From Enterobacter asburiae (GTDB lineage Bacteria > Pseudomonadota > Gammaproteobacteria > Enterobacterales > Enterobacteriaceae), in the NCBI RefSeq assembly GCF_008080435.1, contig NZ_VRKN01000005.1, positions 355,395 to 419,394 of the forward strand: a DNA stretch of 64,000 nt, in the 5' to 3' direction. The translations under genes were made by a program, and so were the position numbers. The notes beneath the pieces are model-generated. The model searched no databases. It saw nothing but the letters and a program-made list of their open reading frames with translations, and had not been told where the DNA came from. Positions 41,457 to 55,963 of the stretch are shown piece after piece. The first letter of the stretch is position 1, and the number at the start of each line of letters is the position of its first letter.

Positions 41457-42659
41457 GTGCAAAATGTTGATGTCGCCATTGTTGGCGGCGGTATGGTCGG
41501 ACTGGCGCTGGCCTGTGGTCTACAGGGCAGCGGCCTGCGCGTGGCGGTGCTGGAGCAAAAGCAGCCTCAGCCCGTTGCACCAGATGCCCCGCCGGAACTC
41601 CGCGTCTCGGCGATTAATGCGGCGAGCGAAAAGCTGCTGACGCATCTTGGCGTCTGGGCAGACATTGTGGCGCAGCGCGCCAGCTGCTATCACGGCATGG
41701 AAGTGTGGGATAAAGACAGCTTTGGTCATATTGCTTTTGATGATGAAAGCATGGGCTATAGCCATCTGGGTCATATCATCGAAAACGCGGTGATCCACCA
41801 CGCGCTGTGGCAGAAAGCACAGCAGTGCAGCGATGTGACCCTGATTGCACCTGCGCAGATCCAGCAGGTGGCATGGGGTGAAAACGAGGCGTTTATCACC
41901 CTGCAAAGCGGCGACATGCTGACCGCGCGTCTGGTGGTTGGTGCTGACGGTGCGAACTCCTGGCTGCGGAATAAAGCCGATATCCCGCTGACCTTCTGGG
42001 ATTACCGTCATCATGCTCTGGTGGCAACGATCCGTACCGAGGAGCCACACGGCGGCGTGGCGCGGCAGATTTTCCATAACGACGGCATTCTGGCGTTCCT
42101 GCCGTTGAGCGACCCGCACCTGTGCTCGATTGTCTGGTCCCTGGTGCCGGAAAAAGCCCAGTTGATGCAGGAGGCAACGCCGGACGCCTTTAACCAGGCG
42201 CTGTGCGTGGCGTTTGATAACCGCCTTGGCCTGTGCACCCTTGAAAGCGAGCGGCAGGTATTCCCGTTAACCGGCCGCTACGCGCGTCAGTTTGCGGCGC
42301 ACCGTCTGGCGCTGGTGGGTGATGCGGCCCATACCATTCATCCGCTGGCCGGGCAGGGCGTCAACCTTGGCTTTATGGATGCGGCGGAGCTGGTTGAAGA
42401 ACTGCGTCGCCTGCATCGTGAAGGCAAAGATATCGGTCAGCATCTCTACCTGCGTCGCTACGAGCGCAGCCGCAAGCACAGCGCGGCGATGATGCTGGCA
42501 GGTATGCAGGGCTTCCGCGAGCTGTTTGCCGGGGCGAATCCGGCGAAAAAACTGCTGCGCGACATTGGCCTCAAGCTTGCTGACACCCTTCCGGGTGTTA
42601 AACCTCAACTCCTCCGTCAGGCGATGGGTCTTAACGACCTGCCGGACTGGCTACGCTAA
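41457..42659 (+). CDS. ubiI: 2-octaprenylphenol C5-hydroxylase UbiI
   Basis: Aerobic ubiquinone synthesis enzyme (formerly VisC), same FAD fold as UbiH. 400 residues, GTG start after AAGGAG. FAD motifs: IVGGGMVGLALACGL, VVGADGANSWLR and LVGDAAHTIHPLAGQGVNLG. Last gene of ygfB-pepP-ubiH-ubiI. Confidence 0.96.
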   Translation: MQNVDVAIVGGGMVGLALACGLQGSGLRVAVLEQKQPQPVAPDAPPELRVSAINAASEKLLTHLGVWADIVAQRASCYHGMEVWDKDSFGHIAFDDESMGYSHLGHIIENAVIHHALWQKAQQCSDVTLIAPAQIQQVAWGENEAFITLQSGDMLTARLVVGADGANSWLRNKADIPLTFWDYRHHALVATIRTEEPHGGVARQIFHNDGILAFLPLSDPHLCSIVWSLVPEKAQLMQEATPDAFNQALCVAFDNRLGLCTLESERQVFPLTGRYARQFAAHRLALVGDAAHTIHPLAGQGVNLGFMDAAELVEELRRLHREGKDIGQHLYLRRYERSRKHSAAMMLAGMQGFRELFAGANPAKKLLRDIGLKLADTLPGVKPQLLRQAMGLNDLPDWLR

Positions 42660-43056
42660 TTTAGACCCCTGTCACATTTTATTTTCCCGGCCTCTGCGCC
42701 GGGGAAATTCCCTCGTTTGAAATAATCTAATTTCACGTCATTTTTCGCATTAGAAAATCTAATCTACGAGATTTTATGTTACGGAAATTCAGCCCGTTTT
42801 TCCGCACGAAATATCACCATGTGCTAAATCCTGTTAGATCATTGTTAATTTTGTGCGGGGTTAATCGCATTTTTCCAGTGAATAACTCTGTAGGCTTTTC
42901 AGCGATTTTTGGTCATAAGCTAATGTGATGACCCGTTTTACCTTATGGTTAACCGCCGGTTTCGGTGGTAAGTTCAGGTAAAAGAGAACGTTTGCGTCGG
43001 CATTCGGGAACGAGGCCGATACCGGGTTTCACGGTGAATTTTTCAACGAGGACAAG
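42660..43056 (+). promoter_or_regulatory. gcvTHP promoter region with GcvA-type CTAAT boxes
   Basis: 397 bases without a gene, AT-rich. The GcvA core CTAAT occurs at 42727-42731, inverted at 42749-42753, again at 42759-42763 and at 42920-42924. In E. coli GcvA, Lrp and PurR act in a similar long upstream region. No fold resembling a glycine riboswitch is apparent. Confidence 0.6.
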
Positions 43057-44151
43057 ATGGCTCAACAGACTCCTTTGTACGAACAACACGTGTTATGCGG
43101 CGCCCGCATGGTGGACTTCCATGGCTGGATGATGCCGCTGCACTACGGCTCGCAGATTGATGAGCACCACGCGGTGCGCACCGATGCCGGTATGTTCGAC
43201 GTGTCCCACATGACGATTGTCGATCTGCGCGGTAGCCGCACCCGGGAGTTTTTGCGTTATCTGCTGGCAAATGACGTCGCCAAACTGAAGACGCCGGGTA
43301 AAGCGCTCTATACCGGCATGCTGAATGCCTCGGGCGGCGTGATTGATGATCTTATCGTCTATTACTTCACTGAAGATTTCTTCCGCCTCGTTGTAAACTC
43401 CGCCACCCGCGAAAAAGACCTCTCCTGGATCACCCAACACGCCGAACCTTATGCCATCGACATCACCGTCCGTGACGATCTGTCGCTGATCGCCGTGCAG
43501 GGGCCGAACGCGCAGGCGAAAGCCGCGTCTCTGTTTAACGACGCGCAGCGCAAAGCAACCGAAGGCATGAAGCCGTTCTTCGGCGTGCAGGCGGGCGATC
43601 TGTTTATCGCCACCACCGGCTACACCGGTGAGGCGGGTTACGAAATTGCGATGCCGAACGAGAAGGCGGCTGATTTCTGGCGTGCGCTGGTGGAAGCGGG
43701 CGTGAAGCCTGCGGGTCTGGGCGCGCGCGATACACTGCGTCTGGAAGCGGGGATGAACCTCTACGGTCAGGAGATGGACGAAGGCGTCTCTCCGCTGGCC
43801 GCCAACATGGGCTGGACCATCGCGTGGGAACCTGCTGATCGCGACTTTATTGGCCGTGAAGCGCTGGAGATGCAGCGCGAGAAGGGCACTGAACAACTGG
43901 TGGGTCTGGTGATGACCGAGAAGGGCGTGCTGCGCGGTGAACTGCCGGTGCGTTTTACCGATGCTGACGGCAATCCTCGTGAAGGCGTGATCACCAGCGG
44001 GTCCTTCTCCCCGACGCTGGGCTACAGTATTGCACTGGCACGCGTGCCGGCGGGCATTGGCGAAACGGCGGTAGTGCAAATCCGCAACCGCGAAATGCCG
44101 GTCAACGTGACCAAACCGATTTTTGTTCGCGCCGGTAAGCCGGTCGCCTAA
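43057..44151 (+). CDS. gcvT: Glycine cleavage T protein (aminomethyltransferase)
   Basis: Transfers the methylene group from lipoylated GcvH to tetrahydrofolate, releasing ammonia. 364 residues, with [19 protein letters not shown], and [11 protein letters not shown] (about 189-199) in folate binding; C-terminal barrel ends [20 protein letters not shown]. First gene of gcvTHP; AGGACAAG ribosome site; 23 bases before gcvH. Confidence 0.97.
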   Translation: MAQQTPLYEQHVLCGARMVDFHGWMMPLHYGSQIDEHHAVRTDAGMFDVSHMTIVDLRGSRTREFLRYLLANDVAKLKTPGKALYTGMLNASGGVIDDLIVYYFTEDFFRLVVNSATREKDLSWITQHAEPYAIDITVRDDLSLIAVQGPNAQAKAASLFNDAQRKATEGMKPFFGVQAGDLFIATTGYTGEAGYEIAMPNEKAADFWRALVEAGVKPAGLGARDTLRLEAGMNLYGQEMDEGVSPLAANMGWTIAWEPADRDFIGREALEMQREKGTEQLVGLVMTEKGVLRGELPVRFTDADGNPREGVITSGSFSPTLGYSIALARVPAGIGETAVVQIRNREMPVNVTKPIFVRAGKPVA

Positions 44152-44174
44152 TCATTTTTATCAGGAGAACTTCA

Positions 44175-44564
44175 ATGAGCAATGTGCCAGCAGAACTGAA
44201 ATACAGCAAAGAACACGAGTGGCTGCGCAAAGAGGCGGACGGCACTTACACCGTAGGGATCACCGAGCACGCGCAAGAGCTGCTGGGCGATATGGTGTTT
44301 GTTGATCTGCCTGACGTGGGCACGACCGTTAGCGCGGGCGACGACTGCGCCGTGGCGGAGTCCGTAAAAGCGGCATCTGACATCTATGCCCCTGTAAGCG
44401 GTGAAATTGTCGCCGTCAACGACGCGCTGAGCGATTCGCCGGAACTGGTGAACAGCGAGCCTTATGAAGGCGGCTGGATCTTCAAGATCAAAGCCAGCGA
44501 CGAATCTCAGGTTGCCGCGCTGCTGGATGCGACCGCGTACGAAGCACTACTGGAAGACGAATAA
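44175..44564 (+). CDS. gcvH: Glycine cleavage H protein
   Basis: Lipoyl carrier of the glycine cleavage system. 129 residues. The lipoylated lysine is Lys65 in [11 protein letters not shown]. Barrel-sandwich fold with the usual SKEHEWLR start. Confidence 0.97.
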   Translation: MSNVPAELKYSKEHEWLRKEADGTYTVGITEHAQELLGDMVFVDLPDVGTTVSAGDDCAVAESVKAASDIYAPVSGEIVAVNDALSDSPELVNSEPYEGGWIFKIKASDESQVAALLDATAYEALLEDE

Positions 44565-44570
44565 CGTTGT

Positions 44571-44639
44571 GCCGGATGGCGCTGCGCTTATCCGGCCTAC
44601 AGATCTACGTAGGCCCGGTAAGCGTTAGCGCCACCGGGC
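44571..44639. repeat. REP pair inside the gcv operon
   Basis: Two inverted REP units fill most of the gcvH-gcvP gap (127 bases). Because it lies within an operon it could stabilise gcvT-gcvH mRNA relative to gcvP. Confidence 0.85.
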
Positions 44640-44691
44640 AACAGCGTTACAGATAATTACGATTCACTGCACGTTTCAGGAACCATCGCTC

Positions 44692-47565
<2,874 letters not shown>

Positions 47566-47583
47566 TATTGCTGATGTAGTAAC

Positions 47584-47623
47584 GTAGGCCGGGTAAGGCG
47601 AAGCCGCCACCCGGCTTTTTTAT
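47584..47623 (+). terminator. REP unit with T-run after gcvP
   Basis: GTAGGCCGGGTAAGGCGAAG with its complement, followed immediately by TTTTTTATT. It looks both like a REP element and like the terminator of gcvTHP, 13 bases before ygfF. Confidence 0.7.
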
Positions 47624-47635
47624 TGGGAGAAGCGA

Positions 47636-48379
47636 ATGGCAATTGCACTGGTCACCGGCGCCAGCCGGGGCATTGGGAAAGCCACCGCGCTGCAGCTGGC
47701 GCGCGAAGGCTACACCGTGGCGGTGAACTATCATCACAACATTAAAGCCGCGACGGACGTCATCAGGCAGATTGTGGATGCGGGCGGTAAAGCTTTTGCC
47801 GTGCGCGCAGATATCAGTGATGAAGCCCAGGTGCTGGCGATGTTTGACAGCCTCGATCGTGAAGGGGGGCCGCTTACCGCGCTGGTCAATAATGCGGGAA
47901 TTCTGTTTGAGCAATCCACTATCGAGAATCTCTCCGCAGAGCGCATTAACCGCGTCCTGGCGACCAACGTCACGGGCTACTTTCTCTGCTGCCGGGAAGC
48001 GGTAAAACGCATGTCCTTCAAACATGGCGGCAAGGGTGGGGCGATAGTGAATGTCTCTTCCGCGGCGTCCCGTCTGGGCGCGCCGGGTGAATATGTGGAT
48101 TATGCCGCGTCCAAGGGGGCGGTGGATTCACTGACAACCGGGCTATCGCTGGAGGTGGCGGCGCAGGGCATTCGCGTCAACTGCGTGCGACCGGGACTGA
48201 TTTATACCGACATTCATGCGTCCGGTGGAGAGCCGGGGCGAGTGGATCGCGTGAAATCGTTGCTGCCGATGCAGCGCGGTGGCCAGCCGGAAGAGGTGGC
48301 GCAGGCGATTGTCTGGCTGCTGAGCGAGAAGGCGTCGTACGTAACGGGCAGTTTTATCGAGTTGGCTGGCGGGAAATAA
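47636..48379 (+). CDS. ygfF: SDR-family oxidoreductase YgfF
   Basis: Short-chain dehydrogenase of unknown substrate; the fold and motifs suit NADPH. 247 residues: nucleotide loop TGASRGIG (7-14), NNAG (about 85-88), catalytic Ser in VSSAASR and Tyr/Lys in YAASKGA (about 155-161). Downstream of gcvP as in E. coli, but behind a terminator-like REP, so it may have its own promoter. Ends facing bglA. Confidence 0.9.
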   Translation: MAIALVTGASRGIGKATALQLAREGYTVAVNYHHNIKAATDVIRQIVDAGGKAFAVRADISDEAQVLAMFDSLDREGGPLTALVNNAGILFEQSTIENLSAERINRVLATNVTGYFLCCREAVKRMSFKHGGKGGAIVNVSSAASRLGAPGEYVDYAASKGAVDSLTTGLSLEVAAQGIRVNCVRPGLIYTDIHASGGEPGRVDRVKSLLPMQRGGQPEEVAQAIVWLLSEKASYVTGSFIELAGGK

Positions 48380-48380
48380 A

Positions 48381-48418
48381 CCCCTCACTCTAACCCTCTC
48401 CCCGAAGGGGAGAGGGGA
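48381..48418. repeat. CCCTCACCC-type repeat, copy D
   Basis: CCCCTCACTCTAACCCTCTC with a CCCCGAAGGGG hairpin, between convergent ygfF and bglA. A partial REP half (GTAGCGCCGCCCGGCG) follows at 48425-48440. Confidence 0.8.
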
Positions 48419-48440
48419 TCAATCGTAGCGCCGCCCGGCG

Positions 48441-49875
<1,435 letters not shown>

Positions 49876-49991
49876 CGCTGCTATTCTCAATAAATGGCTT
49901 ATTGGCATCGAGTCTAGCAAAGCGAAATTAAATGTCACGATATAACAATTCACAGTAAATGTGATTTGTTACATCAAAAAAACAGGGTGTT

Positions 49992-50729
49992 TTATTCTGT
50001 GAGTTTCTTCGCCAGTTTACGTCCGAGAGACTCCAGAATATAAATGACGGGAATTTGTGTGGTGATGTCGTAGACGCCTGCAATACGCGTCTGAGGAACA
50101 TGCCAGGAGAGATTAAAGTCTGCCAGTTTTGCGAGACGCGAGTGCTCGTGGCTGGTAATGGAGAGCACCTTACAGTGATGCAGGCTGAACTGGCTGGCGA
50201 AGCGCAGGATCTCCTCGGTCTCGCCCGAGACGGAGAGCACAATCGCCAGCGCATTTTTCGCCATATCGTTGGTGACCGGGAAATAAGGGTCATCAATATG
50301 GTTACTGAATTTCCCGATATTAGAAAAGAAACGTGCGCCATATTTTGCCAGCGAACCTGATGTCCCGGCACCGACAAATATAATTCGCTCGGACGATAAA
50401 ATAATATCTACTGCATTATCTAATAACGCGTCGAACTCTTCATTATTTACGCTTTTAAAAAAGCTGATAATTTCGCTGGCACCGAAGTTCGCCTGCTGGG
50501 GCTCGTTCTGTTCAAGATAGAGCTTAAAGCGCACGCGGAATTCAGAATACCCTTCGCAGTTAAGCTTGCGGCAAAAGCGCAGGATAGTGGTGGTTGAGAC
50601 GTCTGCCGCATCCGCCAGCTCGCGGATGGTCATGTACATGACTTTGTCACGATTTTTTATGACATAGTTGTAGACCATCATCTCCAGGTTATTGAGACTG
50701 GCAATGGCGGAGTGGGTGAACATACTCAC
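49992..50729 (-). CDS. RpiR/MurR-type transcriptional regulator
   Basis: 245-residue regulator with an N-terminal HTH_6 domain (MTIRELADAADVSTTTILRF, about 33-52) and a C-terminal SIS sugar-phosphate isomerase-like domain (IIFVGAGTSGSLAKYGARFF, about 114-133). Such regulators sense phosphorylated sugars. It sits upstream of bglA on the same strand, 116 bases away, so control of bglA is a fair guess. The start is GTG at 50729 or ATG at 50723. In E. coli the gene yqfB occupies this spot. Confidence 0.85.
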   Translation of the reverse strand: MSMFTHSAIASLNNLEMMVYNYVIKNRDKVMYMTIRELADAADVSTTTILRFCRKLNCEGYSEFRVRFKLYLEQNEPQQANFGASEIISFFKSVNNEEFDALLDNAVDIILSSERIIFVGAGTSGSLAKYGARFFSNIGKFSNHIDDPYFPVTNDMAKNALAIVLSVSGETEEILRFASQFSLHHCKVLSITSHEHSRLAKLADFNLSWHVPQTRIAGVYDITTQIPVIYILESLGRKLAKKLTE

Positions 50730-50961
50730 AATGGCATAACTCTCATTCTGACCTCTTCGTCACATCATAACATGCACCCAGACGGCAGGATCCATTTTTA
50801 TGCTCTTGATTCATAATGATTAAATTTTTATGTGAACAATTGTTAGGTGAAAGATTTCTTTATATCTATGATTTTTAGGTATAAATTTTGAAATGAATTT
50901 TTTTTAGCTAACAGGTGTTCACTGGAATCATTCTCAGTTAGCATAGTTATGCGATGAATAA

Positions 50962-51648
<687 letters not shown>

Positions 51649-51671
51649 TTTTTTCCACCGTGCGGGCGGTT

Positions 51672-51708
51672 GCCCTCACCCCGGCCCTCTCCCAAAGGAG
51701 AGGGAGAG
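51672..51708. repeat. CCCTCACCC-type repeat, copy E
   Basis: GCCCTCACCCCGGCCCTCTC then CCAAAGGAGAGGGAGAG, between convergent yqfA and ygfZ; directly followed by a REP unit. Confidence 0.8.
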
Positions 51709-51718
51709 CACCAAAACC

Positions 51719-51748
51719 GTAGGCCCGGTAAGTGCAGCGCCACCGGGC
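51719..51748. repeat. Single REP unit beside copy E
   Basis: GTAGGCCCGGTAAGTGCAGC with its complement, nine bases from the ygfZ stop. Two different repeat families have settled in the same 110-base gap. Confidence 0.8.
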
Positions 51749-51757
51749 GATACAGCA

Positions 51758-52738
51758 TCAATCTTCCAGAGAGTACGGCAGCGGCTCAATACTCAACGTA
51801 TTCGCGTCGTCACGCACGCGGAACACGCTGTCGGCTTCCATGTCGTTGTTCATGACGGCTTGAACCAATAGACGTCCATCATCCAGCTGTACGGCGGCTA
51901 ACACGGTGCCGGTGCGACGCCAGTTATCACCCATCTTCAGCTCTAAGTCTTCACCCGCTTCAGGTACACGGCTGGCATGGCCCGCCAGCGTCCACAGCGC
52001 GCGTTTGTTTGCGCCGCGGAATTTTGCGCGTGCCACCATCTCCTGGCCGGTGTAACAGCCCTTTTTAAAACTGATACCCCCCAGCGCCTGCAGGTTCGTT
52101 GCCTGAGGAATAAATTGCGCGCTGTTTGCGGCGTCAATCACCGGCAAACCCGCTTCGATGTTCAGTGCCAGCCACTGCTGACTGTTGTTGAGCTGCGCTT
52201 CGCCGCGCAGCGCCTCGGTCACGCGTTCGGCGGTTGCCGCATCCGTGACTAACAGGAAACGCTCCGCCGGGTGTTCAAACCACAGGATGGAGGTTGCGCC
52301 TTCGCTGACCACCTGCTTTTCTGCATCCGGCAGTTCGCTGAAGAGATTTTTCAACGCCGCACGAGCCTGGAAACCGGCCACACCCAGCAGGACATGTTCG
52401 TCGTCCGGGTTGATGGTGACTTTGGAAAAGACCGCGTACTTTTTCAGCTCTTTAAGCTGGGCCTCTTGCAGGCTGCGGCGCTCAATAAAGGCAAAGCCGT
52501 CCTGGCGGCGGAAGATACGCAGATTGCTCCACATTTTGCCTTTTGGGTCGCAGTGCGCGGCCAGCAGGTGCTGATGTTCGGTCATCTGGCTGATGTCGGC
52601 AGTCACCTGCCCCTGCAGGTATTTTTCGGCGTCGGCACCGGTGAGCGTTGCCAGCGCCCAGTCATCAAGAGAAATAAGCGTCAGCGGCAGACGCGCAGAG
52701 GCGGCGGGCTGGCGAGGAGAAAATGGTGTAAATGCCAT
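51758..52738 (-). CDS. ygfZ: tRNA-modifying / Fe-S maturation protein YgfZ
   Basis: Folate-binding protein of the GcvT-like family needed for some Fe-S enzymes such as MiaB. 326 residues. The family signature [17 protein letters not shown] (about 226-242) holds the key Cys. Divergent from sdhE, as in E. coli. Confidence 0.95.
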   Translation of the reverse strand: MAFTPFSPRQPAASARLPLTLISLDDWALATLTGADAEKYLQGQVTADISQMTEHQHLLAAHCDPKGKMWSNLRIFRRQDGFAFIERRSLQEAQLKELKKYAVFSKVTINPDDEHVLLGVAGFQARAALKNLFSELPDAEKQVVSEGATSILWFEHPAERFLLVTDAATAERVTEALRGEAQLNNSQQWLALNIEAGLPVIDAANSAQFIPQATNLQALGGISFKKGCYTGQEMVARAKFRGANKRALWTLAGHASRVPEAGEDLELKMGDNWRRTGTVLAAVQLDDGRLLVQAVMNNDMEADSVFRVRDDANTLSIEPLPYSLED

Positions 52739-53032
52739 AACGATATCCTGAATTGCTTAACGCTTTGATAATGCCTAATGGTAAAAGAGCCTGCAGGCAA
52801 TGCAAGCGCTTTCAACAGACCATTTGTGCCATAAACCGGTTATGCGTAGCGCTACGCAAAATAATGTAATCCGCTGTCTTTGTAGGGATTATTCCGGAAG
52901 CCTGCTCGGCGATCGCAATATTCCAGTAATGAAACGGTCAAAAACACGTTACACTAGCTGGTGTCCCCGTAGAGAAATAAAGAACACTGAACGGGGTACC
53001 GACTGTGCCAAACGTAATGCAGGAAACTGAAC

Positions 53033-53299
53033 ATGGATATTAACAACAAGGCCCGTATTCACTGGGCGTGCCGTCGCGGCATGCGTGAACTTGATATTTC
53101 CATCATGCCTTTCTTCGAATATGAGTATGACAGCTTAAGCGATGACGATAAGCGTCTGTTTGTTCGCCTGCTTGAGTCTGACGATCCGGATTTGTTCAAC
53201 TGGCTGATGAACCACGGCAAACCCGCCGACACCGAGTTGCAACGGATGGTGCAATTAATTCAAACACGGAATCGGGAACGTGGTCCTGTGGCAATCTGA
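53033..53299 (+). CDS. sdhE: FAD assembly factor SdhE (CptB)
   Basis: Helps attach FAD covalently to succinate dehydrogenase and fumarate reductase. 88 residues with the RGxxE motif in CRRGMRELD (about 14-22). GAAACTGAAC precedes the ATG. It overlaps cptA by 20 bases. Confidence 0.95.
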   Translation: MDINNKARIHWACRRGMRELDISIMPFFEYEYDSLSDDDKRLFVRLLESDDPDLFNWLMNHGKPADTELQRMVQLIQTRNRERGPVAI

Positions 53300-53690
53300 T
53301 CTTCGCGTCTCGTGGCGCTCGCAGTGGATGTCTTTATTGCTCCACGGCCTGGTTGCGGCCTTTGTGTTACTGATGCCGTGGCCGCTGAGCTATACGCCTC
53401 TGTGGCTGCTGTTATTGTCGTTTGTCGTTTTTGACAGCGTACGCAGCCAGCGTCGCATTAATGCCCGCCAGGGAGAGATTAAATTACTGATGGATTCCCG
53501 CCTGCGCTGGCAGGGGAAAGAGTGGGATATTCTCGGTATGCCCTGGATGCTCAACTGCGGCATGATGTTACGGTTGCGCAAAGTGGACGGCGGGCGTTGC
53601 CAGCATTTGTGGCTGTCGGCTGACAGTATGGATGCTGCCGAGTGGCGAGACCTGCGCCGGATGCTGTTGCAACAGACGACGCAGGGGTAA
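53280..53690 (+). CDS. cptA: Inner-membrane protein CptA (YgfX)
   Basis: 136-residue protein with two N-terminal membrane helices (about 17-53: [14 protein letters not shown] and [12 protein letters not shown]) and a cytosolic tail. GTG start inside the end of sdhE, so translation is coupled. Named as toxin of the CptAB pair said to act on MreB and FtsZ, but SdhE's role in flavinylation makes a simple toxin-antitoxin reading doubtful. Confidence 0.9.
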   Translation: MVLWQSDLRVSWRSQWMSLLLHGLVAAFVLLMPWPLSYTPLWLLLLSFVVFDSVRSQRRINARQGEIKLLMDSRLRWQGKEWDILGMPWMLNCGMMLRLRKVDGGRCQHLWLSADSMDAAEWRDLRRMLLQQTTQG

Positions 53691-53696
53691 AACGCG

Positions 53697-54218
53697 TTAG
53701 CTAAACTTTTCTGCCATTTCGCCCAGAATCTGCTCGCACCAGCTTTGCAGGCGCTCATCGCTGAGATCGTACTGGTTGGTTTCGTCCAGCGCGAGTCCAA
53801 CAAACAGCTCGCCGTCGGCAATAATCGGTTTTTTACTGGTGAACTCGTAACCTTCGGTTGGCCAGTAGCCGATAAACGACGCCCCTTTCGGTGCCAGCTT
53901 GTCGTGCAGCATGCCGAGTGCGTCAAGGAACCATTCCCCGTAACCCAACTGATCCCCCATGCCGTACATGGCGATGATTTTGCCGTCGAGGTTGAGCGTA
54001 TCAAGCTGGTCCCAGATAACTTCCCAGTCTTCCTGTATCTCGCCGAAATCCCATGTCGGGATGCCGAGGATCAGCACGTCATACTGTTCCATCAGCGTAA
54101 GCGCGTCATCTTTCAGGTTATGCAACGTCACCAGTTCCGGGCCAATGATGTCGCGAATTTTCTCTGCCGCCATTTCGGTGTAGCAGGTGCTGGAACCATA
54201 GAACAGACCAATATTCAT
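53697..54218 (-). CDS. fldB: Flavodoxin 2
   Basis: Long-chain flavodoxin (173 residues), FMN electron carrier. Phosphate loop [12 protein letters not shown] (5-16) and the isoalloxazine-flanking loops [16 protein letters not shown] and [12 protein letters not shown]. Soluble; E. coli fldB belongs to the SoxRS regulon. Ends facing cptA, divergent from xerD. Confidence 0.95.
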   Translation of the reverse strand: MNIGLFYGSSTCYTEMAAEKIRDIIGPELVTLHNLKDDALTLMEQYDVLILGIPTWDFGEIQEDWEVIWDQLDTLNLDGKIIAMYGMGDQLGYGEWFLDALGMLHDKLAPKGASFIGYWPTEGYEFTSKKPIIADGELFVGLALDETNQYDLSDERLQSWCEQILGEMAEKFS

Positions 54219-54319
54219 CGCGTAACTATCTCAATTCTTGCGTTGACTTTGCGCGTAGTGTACCAGAAACCGGTCGCAATCAGGCATAATGGCCTGACTG
54301 CAGAATCTAAGGGGCCGAT

Positions 54320-55216
54320 GTGGAAAAGGATCTCGCACTGATCGAACAGTTTCTCGACGCGCTGTGGCTGGAGAAAAATCTGGCCGAGAATACCCTCAGC
54401 GCCTACCGTCGCGATCTCACCATGCTGGTGGAGTGGCTTGCGCACCGCGGGTTATCCCTTGCGAGCGCACAACGTGACGACCTGCAGGCGCTGCTTGGGG
54501 AACGTATCGCGGGGGGCTACAAAGCCACCAGTTCCGCACGTTTGCTCAGCGCAATGCGTCGGCTGTTCCAGCACCTGTATCGCGAGAAGATTCGCGAAGA
54601 CGATCCCAGCGCGCTGCTGGCATCCCCTAAGCTTCCACAGCGGCTACCGAAAGATCTCAGCGAAGCACAAGTTGAGAGATTATTACAGTCACCGGTTGTT
54701 GACCTGCCGCTGGAGTTACGCGATAAAGCCATGCTTGAGCTATTGTATGCTACCGGCTTGCGCGTTTCGGAACTGGTTGGCTTGACGATGAGCGACATCA
54801 GTCTGCGTCAGGGCGTGGTGCGCGTCATCGGTAAAGGAAATAAGGAAAGGCTGGTTCCGCTGGGTGAAGAGGCGGTTTACTGGCTGGAGACGTATCTGGA
54901 GCATGGTCGTCCGTGGTTGCTCAATGGTGTGTCTATCGACGTCCTGTTTCCGAGTCAGCGCGCCCAGCAGATGACGCGGCAAACGTTCTGGCATCGCATC
55001 AAGCATTACGCCACACTGGCGGGGATCGACAGTGAAAAGCTTTCGCCGCACGTATTGCGTCACGCCTTCGCGACGCATCTGTTAAACCACGGCGCTGATT
55101 TACGCGTGGTACAGATGCTGCTGGGGCACAGCGATCTTTCCACGACGCAAATTTACACCCATGTCGCGACGGAACGCCTGCGGCAGCTACACCAACAGCA
55201 CCACCCTCGTGCGTGA
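54320..55216 (+). CDS. xerD: Site-specific tyrosine recombinase XerD
   Basis: With XerC resolves chromosome dimers at dif under FtsK. 298 residues, GTG start (as in E. coli) after AAGGGG. Catalytic residues in TGLRVSELVGL (Arg), GKGNKERLVPL (Lys), HVLRHAFATHLL (His-x-x-Arg) and LGHSDLSTTQIYTHV (His and Tyr). Confidence 0.97.
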   Translation: MEKDLALIEQFLDALWLEKNLAENTLSAYRRDLTMLVEWLAHRGLSLASAQRDDLQALLGERIAGGYKATSSARLLSAMRRLFQHLYREKIREDDPSALLASPKLPQRLPKDLSEAQVERLLQSPVVDLPLELRDKAMLELLYATGLRVSELVGLTMSDISLRQGVVRVIGKGNKERLVPLGEEAVYWLETYLEHGRPWLLNGVSIDVLFPSQRAQQMTRQTFWHRIKHYATLAGIDSEKLSPHVLRHAFATHLLNHGADLRVVQMLLGHSDLSTTQIYTHVATERLRQLHQQHHPRA

Positions 55217-55244
55217 GTGCCGACGAATTGTAACAGGATCACAT

Positions 55245-55958
55245 ATGAAAAAGTCTTTCGCGCTGTTCACCCTGCTGGCAGCCTCATTTACCGGTTTCGC
55301 CCATGCGGACGACGCCGCCATCAAACAGTCGCTGGCTAAGCTTGGCGTCACCGGTAGCGATATTCAGCCTGCACCGGTTGCCGGCATGAAAACGGTACTG
55401 ACCAACAGCGGCGTGCTGTACGTCACCGAAGACGGCAAACACATTATTCAGGGGCCAATGTACGACGTGAGCGGCGCGCAGCCGGTGAACGTCACCAACC
55501 AGCTGCTGATGAAAAACCTGAACGCGCTCGAAAAAGAGATGATCGTCTATAAAGCGGCGCAGGAAAAACACGTCATTACCGTCTTCACCGACATCACCTG
55601 CGGCTACTGCCACAAGCTGCATGAAGAGATGAAAGACTACAACGCGCTGGGCATTACCGTGCGTTACCTGGCCTTCCCGCGTGCGGGCGTGCAGAGCCAG
55701 CCAGAGCAGGATATGAAAGCTATCTGGTGTGCGAAAGACCGCAACAAAGCGTTTGACGACGCGATGAACGGCAAAGGCGTTAAACCGGCCTCCTGCGACA
55801 TTGATATTGCTAACCACTACGCGCTCGGCGTGCAGTTTGGCGTGAGCGGTACGCCAGCGATTGTCCTGAGCAACGGCTATGTCGTTCCGGGCTATCAGGG
55901 ACCGAAAGAGATGAAAGAGTTCCTCGACGCGCACCAGAAACAGTTTGGTGGTAAATAA
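55245..55958 (+). CDS. dsbC: Thiol:disulfide interchange protein DsbC
   Basis: Periplasmic disulfide isomerase, kept reduced by DsbD. 237 residues with signal peptide MKKSFALFTLLAASFTGFAHA; N-terminal dimerisation domain and a thioredoxin domain with the active site CGYC in DITCGYCHKLHEE, and the cis-Pro loop GVSGTPA. The ATG at 55245 follows AGGATCACAT. Between xerD and recJ, as in E. coli. Confidence 0.97.
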   Translation: MKKSFALFTLLAASFTGFAHADDAAIKQSLAKLGVTGSDIQPAPVAGMKTVLTNSGVLYVTEDGKHIIQGPMYDVSGAQPVNVTNQLLMKNLNALEKEMIVYKAAQEKHVITVFTDITCGYCHKLHEEMKDYNALGITVRYLAFPRAGVQSQPEQDMKAIWCAKDRNKAFDDAMNGKGVKPASCDIDIANHYALGVQFGVSGTPAIVLSNGYVVPGYQGPKEMKEFLDAHQKQFGGK

Positions 55959-55963
55959 TCCGC

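Noticed and set aside
42660..43056. Glycine riboswitch before gcvT
   Set aside because: No tandem aptamer-like fold or terminator is visible; enterobacteria regulate gcvTHP by GcvA, and CTAAT boxes are present.
53033..53690. sdhE-cptA as a new toxin-antitoxin pair
   Set aside because: Both are conserved core genes, SdhE being an FAD assembly factor; the pair is already described as CptAB and is not new.
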